The notes under the pieces were generated by a model. It did not search any database. It saw nothing but the letters and a program-made list of their open reading frames with translations, and was not told the DNA's origin. Shown here in pieces: positions 33,979 through 44,289 of a stretch of DNA of 64,000 nucleotides. Within the stretch, counting starts at the first letter, position 1. Each line of letters opens with the position of its first letter. Source of the DNA: Didymella arachidicola (Eukaryota; Ascomycota; Dothideomycetes; Pleosporales; Didymellaceae); NCBI GenBank assembly GCA_016630955.3, contig CM049994.1, forward strand, positions 372,001 to 436,000, in the 5' to 3' direction. Made by a program: the position numbers and the translations under genes.

Positions 33979-34944
33979 ATGGACAGATTACAAGCGCTCG
34001 AGGTATGTCTGCGCTGCAGGGCACAACGTGCGCATACTGACAGATTATAGTCAGCGCTGGAGAAGATTATCCTCGATCCGAAGTACCATGATATCCTCAC
34101 ACTGGTAAAAGGTGTACGGAATGGCATTGTGTACGGCGCCAAAGTGCGCTTTCCGCACGCACTTGTGTACGACTCCCCAGATGTATCTGACATAGCACAT
34201 ACTAACGCAGCTGCAGTATGATCTTTCTTTTCCGATCGGGAACGTACGTAACCCTCCTCCTTCTCTTCACATCAGGTCCCTTCTCAGGTCACGACTGACA
34301 ACTACAGAATACGATCGAAATGCTGGCTTGTCTACAAAGCTACACGGCAACACGCTCGCAACTTGGGCCTCTTTGCACTTGTCTACAAAACCACAATGCT
34401 CTTCCTCCGCCACACCTCGCCTACAGGGAAGGAGCGCCACTACGATGCCTTCCTCGCCGGTCTGCTCGGCGGCTACACAGTCTTCGGACGCACAATACAC
34501 AATTCGGTCTCGCAGCAAATTGTCATATACGTATTTGCGCGTGTGGTGCTGGCATTGGCGAAGTTAGCCGTGCAGCCGAGCCATGTTGCGGGGACACCAG
34601 GCGGTGGAGGAGGGTGGGAGCTGTTCGGTGATGGGGAGCTGAGGAGGAGTATGATTAGGAATGGATGGCCGGCTTTTGCGAGTGTGAGCTGGGCGATGGT
34701 TATGTATATGTTCAGGTGGCATCCGGAGACTGTGCAGAGCAGTTTGAGGAGTAGTATGAGCTATATGTGGGTATTGCTGAGGCTGGAAGAGGAGACTTCG
34801 CTAATGATGCCGCAGTTACGTACAATCGGATCACTGGGACTCGTTGCGGACGTTGGTATGGCACAACAAATAAGCATCAAGGATGAGCGCTGCATGACCA
34901 AAGCTGGAAGATCCTTCAGTTTTGTAGCGGGGCCGTTTCACTAA
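33979..34944 (+). CDS. PXMP4: PXMP4/PMP24 peroxisomal membrane protein (Tim17/22/23 superfamily)
   Basis: Four exons: 33979..34002, 34051..34166, 34217..34243 and 34308..34944; about 267 residues. The spliced protein contains ILTLVKGVRNGIVYGAKVRF, PHALVMIFLFRSG, YKATRQHARNLGLFALVYK, HYDAFLAGLLGGYTVFG and WHPETVQSSLRSSMSYM, matching human PXMP4 in order. PXMP4 is an abundant multi-pass peroxisomal membrane protein of unsettled function. The animal protein ends soon after SSMTY, so the tail from about 34757 to 34944 is doubtful: a 45-bp GT...AG segment (GTATTG...CCGCAG at about 34769..34813) could be another intron. The first three introns have standard signals. Confidence 0.85.
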
Positions 34945-35161
34945 TTACATCGAACTTGTAATTGCGCTTTTAGCAGCAATAGCTATCATACTCTCTAGAT
35001 GACCTCTGTCGCGTATGCACAATAGACAGGTGTCCGTCAATTTGTCCGTCATTGTTGCGGGTACATTGGCGAGAAGATAGATCATGATAATCCACCCGAT
35101 CTGTGACTTCATCTTTATGCAACGATCTATGCGAAGAAACAACAGCCGGCGAAGTCTCAAA

Positions 35162-35567
35162 TCAGGACACTTCGATATCAAGCCTTATCTCTTTCAGATT
35201 CTTCTCTCCTTCTTCACGCATTCTGTGCAGCTTCCGCGCTATTGCGCTCTGTGTGTCCCGAAAAGCGTTCATCCACTTGCCTACGACCATCCGCGTAATG
35301 ATTCAGACATGCCTGGATGTCCGGATGACGAGACCCTAATGCATCCCGATCGGTCGCGTAGGCTCTGTCGTACAGCGGCAAGGCTACTTCATGCTTTCCC
35401 TGGCCGCTCATTGATCTTGCGAGGTGGACCCTAATAAGCAGTGTATCCGGAGGTTCGTCACCAGTTGAGTCAGCCTCGATGCCAGAATATCCTTGTGTAT
35501 CTGTTGTGCGTGCACTTACTGCCCTTGACCACTCGAAGTCTCTGCTAAGAGTGTGAACACCGAGCAC
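35162..35567 (-). pseudogene. TPR-repeat protein fragment, frameshifted
   Basis: One frame encodes TLLIRVHLARSMSGQGKHEV, then ALPLYDRAYATDRDALGSRH and PDIQACLNHYA, a kinesin-light-chain-type tetratricopeptide unit (L-G-x-x-H-P-D). At about 35304 the frame must shift to continue as MVVGKWMNAFRDTQSAIARK and RMREEGEKNLKEIRLDI to a stop at 35164..35162. The rest of the protein (usually an NB-ARC or NACHT ATPase with long TPR arrays) is not in the neighbourhood. Likely a relic; function cannot be inferred. Confidence 0.6.
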
Positions 35568-36059
35568 TAAAATCTAGCTTTTTCACCAAGCCAGTTGTAT
35601 CTGGGCCATCGAAGTTGTGGACATGATTCAAGACTGGACCTTGAGGCTTTTGTTAAGATGGTTATGTTATCATCTGGATGAGAAGGAGCGAACCTTTATT
35701 GCCATTAACATAATAGGCGTGCAACGCCTCTATCGCAATTCTATCTTTATCAGAAAGACGCAGTTCATATACTGACAGAAGCCTGCCATCACATTTCATG
35801 CTTGGACTTTACTAGACATGATTCCTGAGCGTTTGTGAGACCGGGCTGTCGATGACTCAATCAGCTATCTGTATTACTATAATTAGGAACAGTTATTGGA
35901 ATAGAATAACTTTATATGGGAGAGTTAATATGGTAGTGGATTATTCTCGAAATGATAGATGTTTTAAGAGAAGATCAATATACACTGGTGTTTAAAACCT
36001 TAGCTGAAGTCCCGAGTGATGATCCTGCTTCTTGCTGAACCATGGCATATGGCTTATCA
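35568..36059. other. AT-rich intergenic, dead-gene patch
   Basis: About 490 bp, notably AT-rich around 35860-35960. No gene seen. Confidence 0.4.
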
Positions 36060-37959
36060 TCATGGCGGCACCGTACTGGACAACATGTCCTCCACGTTTA
36101 GCTCGTCACGGTACGCCGGAAAGATTTGGTCGACAACGTCTGCAATCCAGCGAGGGGTACTTCGAACAGTGTAATGCATCTTGGGATGTTCCCATATTCA
36201 GGATACCACCCTGCACACTCCCAATCCACTTTACCCAGGATCTTCCCCATCTCATCGACAAGAATATTTCTGAGATTGAGATCCGCGTGGGTGAAGACAA
36301 TATCGTGTTTTACGCTGTGCGACCTTGAAATCTGCGCCCACGCATCTTGGTCTAGAGGAAGATCAAACGTCAGGCATTAATTGAACTCGGTCTCGTCATG
36401 AATTCGCAACTGCTCGCGTTGAGAGTCACTGATTCGTCAATCCAAGATGCCGCCACCCAGTGGATCACAGGTGCAGAATGGAGGACCGGTGTCGTTGGGG
36501 AAACGCGGCAATTCAGCAATATAGCATTTGAGATCTTGTGCGGCGGCATCCATCTGTCTATCAGTCATGGTAGCCATCCTTCGTCCTATACCACATCCAC
36601 GGAGACCCGTCATAAGAAGATACGATGATCCACGATGCTGAATTGTGTCTATCGCTTTTGGTGCAAGGATATGCGTATATCTCTGAACGATTTGGAGTGC
36701 TCGAAACTCTGCTGGATGTCTTGGTGCCCAATCTTGATGTGCTTTTCGCAGGTAAAGATTGAAGGGCAATCGGTGAGTCCGGTCAGAACCAGTATATCCA
36801 TATGACTGGCGTCCAAGGGTTGCTAGGTACTTGTCGGCAGTTGCTAGAAAAAACACGGGCGTTTCCAACCACAAGTATTGAATTATTGGATACACAAGTT
36901 GGGTGCACCGCAGTATCCAGCTTTCCTTAACTGGAGCCTTCCCATCTGAGCTGGTTCGGTCTTGTAACTTTGAGATGTACGCAGAGCTGCGTCTTTGTTC
37001 CATGTATTCAAACACTTCCAACCATAAAAAGCCAGTGCGAATCGATAGTGTATTTCCAGTAGTTGTGAATTTGGGGGGGGGGGGGGGGCTACCCATGGCC
37101 CCATTCTCCAGTCTTGAAAATGGGAAAACATCGACTCGTATAGACGAGATGAAATGATTCTTCCTCACAAGAGACTGAGCCTGATCCAATTAGAAAAGCT
37201 TGAAAACGTCATGAAGAGACTGATCGAGTTGCTCCCAACTTCCCGCGGACTAGCTTTCAGGGGAATCCTTCCATTTAGAAAATGTGCAACCATTTGCGAC
37301 GATAGAAGCATCAGCTGATTGGAGGTATCATAGCCAGAAACGTCGGAATCTTGAATTAAGAGCGATCTCAACCATTCCAACTTCGGTCGCCCAACGTACG
37401 CTGCGAGCATGGTGTCAAGTCGTCCCTGCTGGAAATTTAGTCACGTCACGGGCGAAACCGACTGAGTTCTTGCACATCAGGCCATCTCTCTATCTTGGAA
37501 GAGAGTAGGAGATGCTATACAAATAGGTCATGGTTTGTCATCGTACTTCTTTCTATCATCAGCCGTCGAGAAACAGCATCGGCCTCCATTTCTCTGCCAT
37601 ATGCTTTGTTGGAGAGAGACGGGTTCAACTCTTCGCAGACGATCGGGCGTACTATTTAAAAGATCAGAATAGTTTGAAGAAGAGCATCGTGGAGATATAC
37701 TCCTCCGCAGGAGACTGATCCAATCAGCCAAGAACTCAGCGACTGTGACTTTATTATATCCAATAACATCATCGAGAAAGGAACGAGCGGCAAGCTCTTT
37801 ATATACGGCCTGCTGTAAAAAAGTACCTAGAAGAGCTCTGTAAGGATGAGCAAAAGCCTCCGCGATGAGGGTAGTGGCTTGGAACTCAAGAGCAGCTTTG
37901 TCGCAGGAGAGCAGGTGGGAGGGATAACAGGATTTCCTAGCTAACGCAGTTTCTGTTTG
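36060..37959 (-). pseudogene. Decayed gene with aminoglycoside-phosphotransferase-like C-terminus
   Basis: Reading 5' to 3', an open stretch from 37959 gives FLQQAVYKELAARSFLDDVI, then WISLLRRSISPRCSSS and WQRNGGRCCFSTADDR, ending at a stop near 37528. The remainder is in pieces: 37410..37165, then 37189..36437 (GSSYLLMTGLRGCGIGRRM). After TGA at 36439..36437 and TAA at 36379..36377, the same frame gives the kinase/APH catalytic loop HADLNLRNILVD and the metal-binding DWECAGWYPEY. A one-base deletion near 36195 then shifts the frame, and the usual tail (HYTVRSTPRWIADVVDQ) follows. The RCC segment looks like the HNH-type N-terminus seen in some fungal proteins, but that is uncertain. One long gene or two neighbours is unresolved. 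Confidence 0.65.
37073..37088. repeat. G16 homopolymer inside the decayed gene
   Basis: Run of 16 G that would encode a proline run on the minus strand. Such a run is slippage-prone and its length may be a sequencing or assembly artefact. Confidence 0.85.
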
Positions 37960-38325
37960 TTAACAGGCCCTTAATCTGCTTCCTGTTTCATGCTTGCCCT
38001 CTATCTTTGTCTTCCCAATGAGGCCTCTCCACGGATACACAATTCTTGGGATAATAGCCCGAGACATTTCGCCCAGCAAAAAAAGAACTCATACATACAA
38101 CAGCGGGTATTCGCTAGTGGTCACCCACCTAACTACTAATCCGCCGGTACGTTGCTTAAATATGGCTGAGCGAACGGGAAGCCTTGTTTTCAACGTCCTA
38201 TGGTCGTATGTGGAGAAGAGGTGGATTTTAGATCAATATATTCTCAAGATAATACATGGTTCACCGAGCGCGTAACCCAACGTGATCAACTCACGATCTC
38301 GACACCCAAACCATCTCTGGGTTTC
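37960..38325. other. Intergenic
   Basis: 366 bp between a dead gene and the F-box-like gene. Nothing recognised. Confidence 0.4.
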
Positions 38326-39519
38326 TCACCACCGGATGGACATCTGCGATTGACTTGACCGCTGCGCTTTCTTCGAGAAAGGGCTCTTTATCCCACTTTT
38401 CTTCGCAGACTTGAATTTCCTTTCGGCATCAGCCCAAGCTTTCTCCCTCTCCCAGTTTCCCAGGAACGTTTGTTTAGCAATTTGCGCATCGAATCGCTCT
38501 AATCCTGGCGTCAACTCAAGAACCTCCAGGTAATGTTGCGGTTCCCAACATAGCATCCCAGGCCTGTAGTCGATGGGGCCAGAGTAGTCCGGCATCGTGT
38601 GCGATATCTTCAAGCTCCTCAGAGAGGAGTTACAGAAAGACTGCAGTATAACGCGTAAGATCTTCGTGAGAGACTCGATATACTCTGTGCCAAAGTCAAG
38701 GGTGTGGAGAGATGAAATCGAGGCTATGAAGTTCGTGAGAACAGGGTGGTCAGAATCTGGAATGTCACCGCCAGCCGGTAAGTATAATTTGAGATAGTTG
38801 AGATTGGGTGTGCGGGTTGTGAGTGATTCGAATAGTTCACGAGACCAGCACAGATCTTGCAGGTCCAGTCGCTGCAGCCGTTCCCAGGATGCAGCGTGTG
38901 CTTGTAATCTGCGACTCTCCTGGATTGAAGAGGACGCTCTCTCTTGGGTTAGGAAAAGTGCTTTGTGCTCCAGGAACTTGCGGTTGTGGAGTGTGACATG
39001 TAGACGAGCTAAGGGATGCTTTTCGTTAAGCAAGTTGAGTAAGGCAAGCGGAGGCAGGCAGCTCATGTCCCAGATGAGAGTCTGGAGCCTGTTGATGCTG
39101 TGCAGGACATGGTGCACTGCCAACGAGAGCTTGGGGTTGAATTTGTCCTCATATTCGAATGGACCGATCCTTAAATGCCTGACATGGCCTCTGATGGGGT
39201 CCCTGCCATCCTTGAGCCTCTCTGCCAATGTCGTGAATTGAGTCGATCTAAGATCAATGCAATGATCGATCACAACAAAACGGAATAGCAAATACTCAGA
39301 TGCATTGCTGCACGATTTGCACACGAGGCGGAAGTTAGAGAAAGCTTTTCGGTCTGTTTCGTAAAGCTGACGAATGCAGTCAGAGTATTGTGGCACGGCG
39401 ATGAAACAAGTACATACCTCTTCTGCGAGTACACGCGTTATCACTAACGGCAGGCAGAGTAAGCTCGAACTAGGTTCCGTAGCCATTCTGGTTTTGCAAT
39501 GGCTGTCTGTGTCGAGCAA
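38326..39519 (-). CDS. F-box/LRR-like protein, function unknown
   Basis: The frame is open for 397 codons, but a 51-bp segment (39367..39417) with a GTATGT donor, CTGAC branch point and CAG end is very likely an intron; removing it joins RVLAEE to LYETDRKAFSNFRLVCK without shifting the frame, giving about 380 residues. The start may be 39519 or 39486 (MATEPSSSLL). The N-terminus (LPLVITRVLAEELYETDRK, then FRLVCKSCSNASEYLLFRFV) is F-box-like: degenerate L-P motif, then the 'RLVCK' turn. The rest has scattered leucine-rich strands (LQRLDLQDLCWSRELFESL, LNYLKLYLPAGG, LHTLDFG, LRSLKISH). Such proteins are common in filamentous ascomycetes; the substrate is unknown. Confidence 0.65.
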   Translation of the reverse strand: MLDTDSHCKTRMATEPSSSLLCLPLVITRVLAEEVCTCFIAVPQYSDCIRQLYETDRKAFSNFRLVCKSCSNASEYLLFRFVVIDHCIDLRSTQFTTLAERLKDGRDPIRGHVRHLRIGPFEYEDKFNPKLSLAVHHVLHSINRLQTLIWDMSCLPPLALLNLLNEKHPLARLHVTLHNRKFLEHKALFLTQERASSSIQESRRLQAHAASWERLQRLDLQDLCWSRELFESLTTRTPNLNYLKLYLPAGGDIPDSDHPVLTNFIASISSLHTLDFGTEYIESLTKILRVILQSFCNSSLRSLKISHTMPDYSGPIDYRPGMLCWEPQHYLEVLELTPGLERFDAQIAKQTFLGNWEREKAWADAERKFKSAKKSGIKSPFSKKAQRSSQSQMSIRW

Positions 39520-40209
39520 TGTACCCTCTGGTGGGGGAAAGGGTGAGTATAAATGAAATGCATAGATGAGGCTGTGCTTGACCTGGGCGCAGCCACGCTG
39601 TTAACCATGTCCACAAGCAATTTACTCACTGCTGGTGCCTTGCAGCAGGCCTCGAGAGAGCTGAATTTGCATCTTTCTTATGAAATAGAGCTCTTCGGCC
39701 TGTAAACTTGTGCACCTGCCTTAAATGCTCAACCGTGCCACGTCCCTTGTGCACGATCATAGACACGAGACACTTTGTGGCCCGTTGCAAGGTGCGCGCA
39801 CTACGATGGGACATTTTACAAGCTGAATTGAGTTCGTATTACAGCAAAGTAAGACCGATCCAGATTGTGTTTGATCGCCCCGTCGCGCCTGCAGGATCAA
39901 CAGGCAAAGGGGCGTTGCAAGAACTCTGGATTGCGGGCCTTCACGTGCGAAAGAAGGCAAGAACGACTGGTGGGCGCCAATGACGCGGGCGATCTTGACC
40001 CTGAACCCTGCAAACGCGATCCCTTCCGGCAGGTGCCCTAGAAGTTTGACGTCGCGGCGACGGCTGCTGGGTTCCATCTGCCCTCACACCGCAAGAGTTG
40101 GTTCTACTGCAAGATTCCCCGCATCTGCATGGCCTGAAAGCACAAAAACATATATTTCTCCGTCCCCGCCACACTCATGTCGCTTCCTCTCCCCGTCACC
40201 AGCCCCAAG
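39520..40209. other. Shared upstream region, F-box-like gene and phosphotransferase
   Basis: 690 bp between divergent genes, so it holds both promoters. No gene-like frame with family support. Confidence 0.45.
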
Positions 40210-41740
40210 ATGCCGCCGAGCAAAGGTGCGACCTCCCTTACGCGCGTCCGCTCGACAACACAATTGTTTGTTAACGATTGCAGAGACTGCAAAACACGAG
40301 TGCGTCTCCGAGGATGCGCTGCAGCACCTGAGGACGTACAAATACTCGAGCGTCGACAAATCCTTCATCTCCCGCTATATCCTCAAGCACTACGTACGAT
40401 GCCCGCCATCTCCGCCGCGAATGCGCACGATCTGACACGAGACAGTGGAATGGCTTCGTTGAGCTGCTTCCCATGTGGATTGCGCCCAACTTGGTCACAT
40501 TGCTAGGTTTCTTCTTCATCCTTGGGAATGTTGTCTTGCTGGAAGTCTATGTGCCGGATCTGGTCGGACCGGTCAGTCCGCCTCGTAGTAATCCTGGGAC
40601 AGGACAGCAAGCTCACAACGATACAGGCGCCATCATGGGTATATTACAGTTTCGCGTTCGGTATGTGGATGTATTCCACCATGGACAATGTCGACGGCAA
40701 GCAAGCGCGTCGCACCGGAACCTCGAGTCCTCTCGGGGAGCTTTTTGAGTATGTTGACTCAAGCACGATGCACCAACCCAGACTGACGTAATGCAGCCAT
40801 GGAATCGACTCTCTGAACTGCACACTTGCGAGCCTCCTAGAGACGGCAGCCGTGGGTTACGGTTCGACTAAGATTGGCGCATTCACTGCTCTTGTGCCGG
40901 TACTCCCTATGTTCCTTTCCACCTGGGAGACATATCATACGCATACACTCTACCTTGGATACTTCAATGGGCCTACAGGTCAGTCATCCGCGTAATCTGT
41001 TTTTCCTCAGTCGCTAACGTACTGCAGAGGGTCTGATCCTCGCCTGTACCTTCATCTGCATGTCCGGCTACTTCGGCCCTGAGATTTGGTCAACTCCTCT
41101 TGCGCACTACTTCCCGTCGTACAAGGCTGAGATTGGCGACGTTACACTGAAGGAGCTTTGGATCCCCATCATCCTCTTCACATTCTTCGTCGCGCACGTA
41201 CCGGCCTGCTTGGTGAACGTTGCAAAGGCTCGTCGATCCAGGAACCAGCCGTTCCTCCCTACAATCTACGAGTGGACTCCCCTAGTCATCTTTACTGTAT
41301 CCACCATGGCTTGGCTTGGATCTCCGTACTCACACTTGCTGGAGGACAACCACTTGGTCCTGTACTGCCTGACCATGTCCTTGGTCTTTGGTCGCATGAC
41401 GACTAAGATCATCTTGGCTCACCTCACACACCAACCGTTCCCATACTGGACAATCATGCTGGCACCCATGATTGGGGGTGCCCTCCTTGTCAACCATCCT
41501 TACTTCACCATCCCTGGTACGACCTTTGGGCCCTTGTCCGCAAAGACTGAGCTGTGGTACCTTCGCGCATACTTTGTCTTCGCAGCTGTCGTTTACGGTC
41601 GTTGGGCTCACCTCGTCATCACAAGCATTTGTGACTACCTTGGTATCAACTGTCTGACAATTCCCAAGCAGACGAGAGAGAAGAGCAGATCCAATGGTAC
41701 AGCCAGTAGCACCTTCCCCGAGAAGGGCCGCACAGATTAG
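40210..41740 (+). CDS. Choline/ethanolamine phosphotransferase (CPT1/EPT1 type)
   Basis: Six exons: 40210..40225, 40284..40393, 40446..40571, 40627..40748, 40797..40978 and 41028..41740; 422 residues. The CDP-alcohol phosphotransferase motif D-G-x2-A-R-x8-G-x3-D-x3-D is complete (Asp107, Gly108, Ala111, Arg112, Gly121, Asp125, Asp129) and is split by the fourth intron. The N-terminus (ALQHLRTYKYSSVDKSFISR) is the usual amphipathic start; several hydrophobic helices follow (PLFM/LPMFL, LWIPIILFTFFVAHVPACLV). The enzyme transfers phosphocholine or phosphoethanolamine from CDP to diacylglycerol, the last Kennedy-pathway step, in the ER/Golgi membrane. Whether it is Cpt1- or Ept1-like cannot be decided from sequence. 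All introns have standard signals. Confidence 0.93.
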
Positions 41741-42567
41741 ATGCCAAGCACCAACCTATGGAACGCGACAAATTTCCCACAACGAATAGACACGACGGCG
41801 CGATCCACTATTTCGAACATGCATGTCTTGGCGCACTCAGGGTTTACGATAGACATTCACGCAACATGTCACTTCGACACGGCTACGGCTTGTAATTATT
41901 TTCGCATTCCTGGATACATTTTATTTTACTTAATATTTGGAGGAGATTTGCAGGCTCCAACGCGCGTCCGAGTCCTACATTGGCTGTAATATTGCGTAGC
42001 ATGGGGTGGCAACTCTGTACATTGACGGTGTTGATGTAGTACATGTCGAAATGACGGCTTTTTGGAGATGTGCATAGAGCACAGCCCACAAATCTGTAAC
42101 ACTTGCAGGGCGCAGCGCCCCGCGTTCACCAATGAGGCGCTAGCTCCTGCACGATCACGCTGAAAAGGTCCCAACTTCCTGGCTCTGATTTCTAAGTTTG
42201 TTGCGAACGGTTCACGTACCGCATGGCAGATCTTGTCTGACAACAGCGAGGGACGCCTGCGTAATCCGCGAGCACCTGCGGAGTGACGTCCGCTCGCGAC
42301 ACCGCCCTGTTTTGAGGCTCATACACGTCCCCGAGGCTGACATGTTGGCGCTGCGACGGCGCAGGTCCTCTCGGTGCGCCTCCAGCCCTTGGGTGTGGGG
42401 GCGGGCTGAGACGCAACCTTCACATAAAGAGTAACGGGCACATCAGCTGCGCTCGGTTTTTTGCACTCCTCATGCTGACTTCACGGTCGTCATAAACCTC
42501 TGCAAGCGAATAGGAGCCGTTGTTAGCGTCCGCCGCTGCGCACCTGTCTATTGCGGCAATCTCAACT
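41741..42567. other. Intergenic
   Basis: 827 bp. The 3' flank of the phosphotransferase and the upstream region of the membrane protein. Nothing recognised. Confidence 0.45.
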
Positions 42568-43992
42568 ATGGGCTGGAACATACTCGACTGCGCAGAGGCG
42601 ACGTGCGTGAAAAACAATGAGACTGTGCAAGCAGATCCAGATATCGCTGGTATCGGTGTGGGTATTCTCTAGGCCGTGTCACCTGTTCTCTCCGCGCTAA
42701 GAATGCCCTAGATCATTGTCGGTTTCTTATCTACAACATGCCTTGCCTTCCTGGTCGCCTTCACAGTCCTGTTTCTTCATCACTTCGACGAGATAATCAA
42801 CTTTTTCAGAAGACACTTCACACAAAAGATATCGACATACGCGCAGAATGAAGACGCGCAGCATCATGCAGGACCTTATTGGAGAAGCGTTACCTTCTGG
42901 GCGCAGGTGCTGAGCAAGAACCTTCTTGCGCTCTCCGACACTCAGCTCCTTACTGGTCTTGCCATTCAGTTCACGGCAATGATCAAACATTGCTCAATGT
43001 CTGTGTACCATTTCAGGATCGTCGTTGATCTCGCCTTCCTCACTACCGTCACGCATCTGCTTACGGTAGTTGCCCTTCGAGACTACTTTGTCGAATACAG
43101 GTGGATCAATCTCCCGCGTATCTTCTTCATGCTGGCCAATCTTGCACTTCTCGGCTACACCTCCTTCGTTGCATACTCCTACGATCTTGCCCACCTTCAG
43201 CTCTCGGACTCTTTGGCGTGCTTCTTTCAGCAGGATCGACCGCCCTTCACCGCAGCGTTCGGTGGCAAGTGGGCCGCTCTGTTGGTGGGCGCGATCGGCG
43301 GCCATGCTGCGGTCATTGCTGCCATGTATTGGCTCAAAGAACCCACGGACGATAAGAAGGGCAGATGGTACTACTACGTCTGGTATGGCGGCGCTCTGAT
43401 CCGAACCTGGGTTGTCGCACCCGCATACGCCATCTATGGGGTCTATATGGCTACTGATGGCTTGTCCCAAACGCAAGCCCTCGGCGAACCACCCAGTGGC
43501 GTAATTATCAATGGCAACGAGAGCGCTTGGAACTTCGGACAGTTCCTGCCCGTATTGCTACTTGCTCTGCCCATATTCGCTGGTTGGGAGAGCTTTTGGG
43601 AAGAAAAGGATGAGAACCGCGACACACGGTTCGGACGGCGCAGTATGAGAAAGTCGAAAAACACATTGGGCATGAGCTCGTTTGAGCTAGGCCACAAGCA
43701 GCACATCGCAAAGTACGGCGGTCACTCCAGAGATCCGTCGAGAGAAGAGCAACGTATTGAGAGCGCAGGTCACAGCCCAATTGGGACACCTCGTATACGC
43801 GCACAAACACCACCCCACATAAGCTCCTCCTCTGCTGGGTTCCTGGCTTCAAGCCCTTCTCGTGGCTCCGATACATTGTTGTCGGTACCACCTGCGACCG
43901 CAAGCCCTAACCTTGGGCATAACTTTAGCAGGCCGACGCCTCCTAGACTTTCTTGGAGAAGCATATCTCGAATTCGGAGTGGGACTACTTGA
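42568..43992 (+). CDS. Conserved fungal multi-pass membrane protein, function unknown
   Basis: Exon 1 is 42568..42657, exon 2 is 42712..43992, with a 54-bp phase-0 intron; 456 residues. The N-terminal ectodomain (MGWNILDCAEATCVKNNETV) carries an N-glycosylation site and two cysteines. It is followed by a TM segment (STTCLAFLVAFTVLFL), then LSDTQLLTGLAIQF, FRIVVDLAFLTTVTHLLTVV and LRDYF, the hallmarks of a widespread ascomycete membrane family without an assigned role. Five or more further helices precede a cytosolic Ser/Pro-rich tail from about residue 340. The same 'SDTQL.TG' element recurs in many fungal genomes next to transporters and secondary-metabolite genes, but no function is established. 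Confidence 0.8.
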
Positions 43993-44289
43993 CCAGATAT
44001 CAAAATAGCCTTCAAAGATTCTCAACTTTCGCCTTCCAGTCTCTCAATGCAGCGTATAACAGCACTACTAACGCCTGACCTCCAGGAGTTTGCCTACTGA
44101 GTGGCGTTTTCTAATCTTCATTGGGTAGGTCGACGACTGGCACAGTGATATCTGTCTCAATTTTAAAACAACCACCCACTACATCCACCTTTCGCAAAAT
44201 CGTTGTCGAAGATGCTAGGCACCATCACCCTCATCCTGAGTAAAGTAGTCGCGAGCAGCGACGTATCGGCTTCCTCGCCAAACCACATA

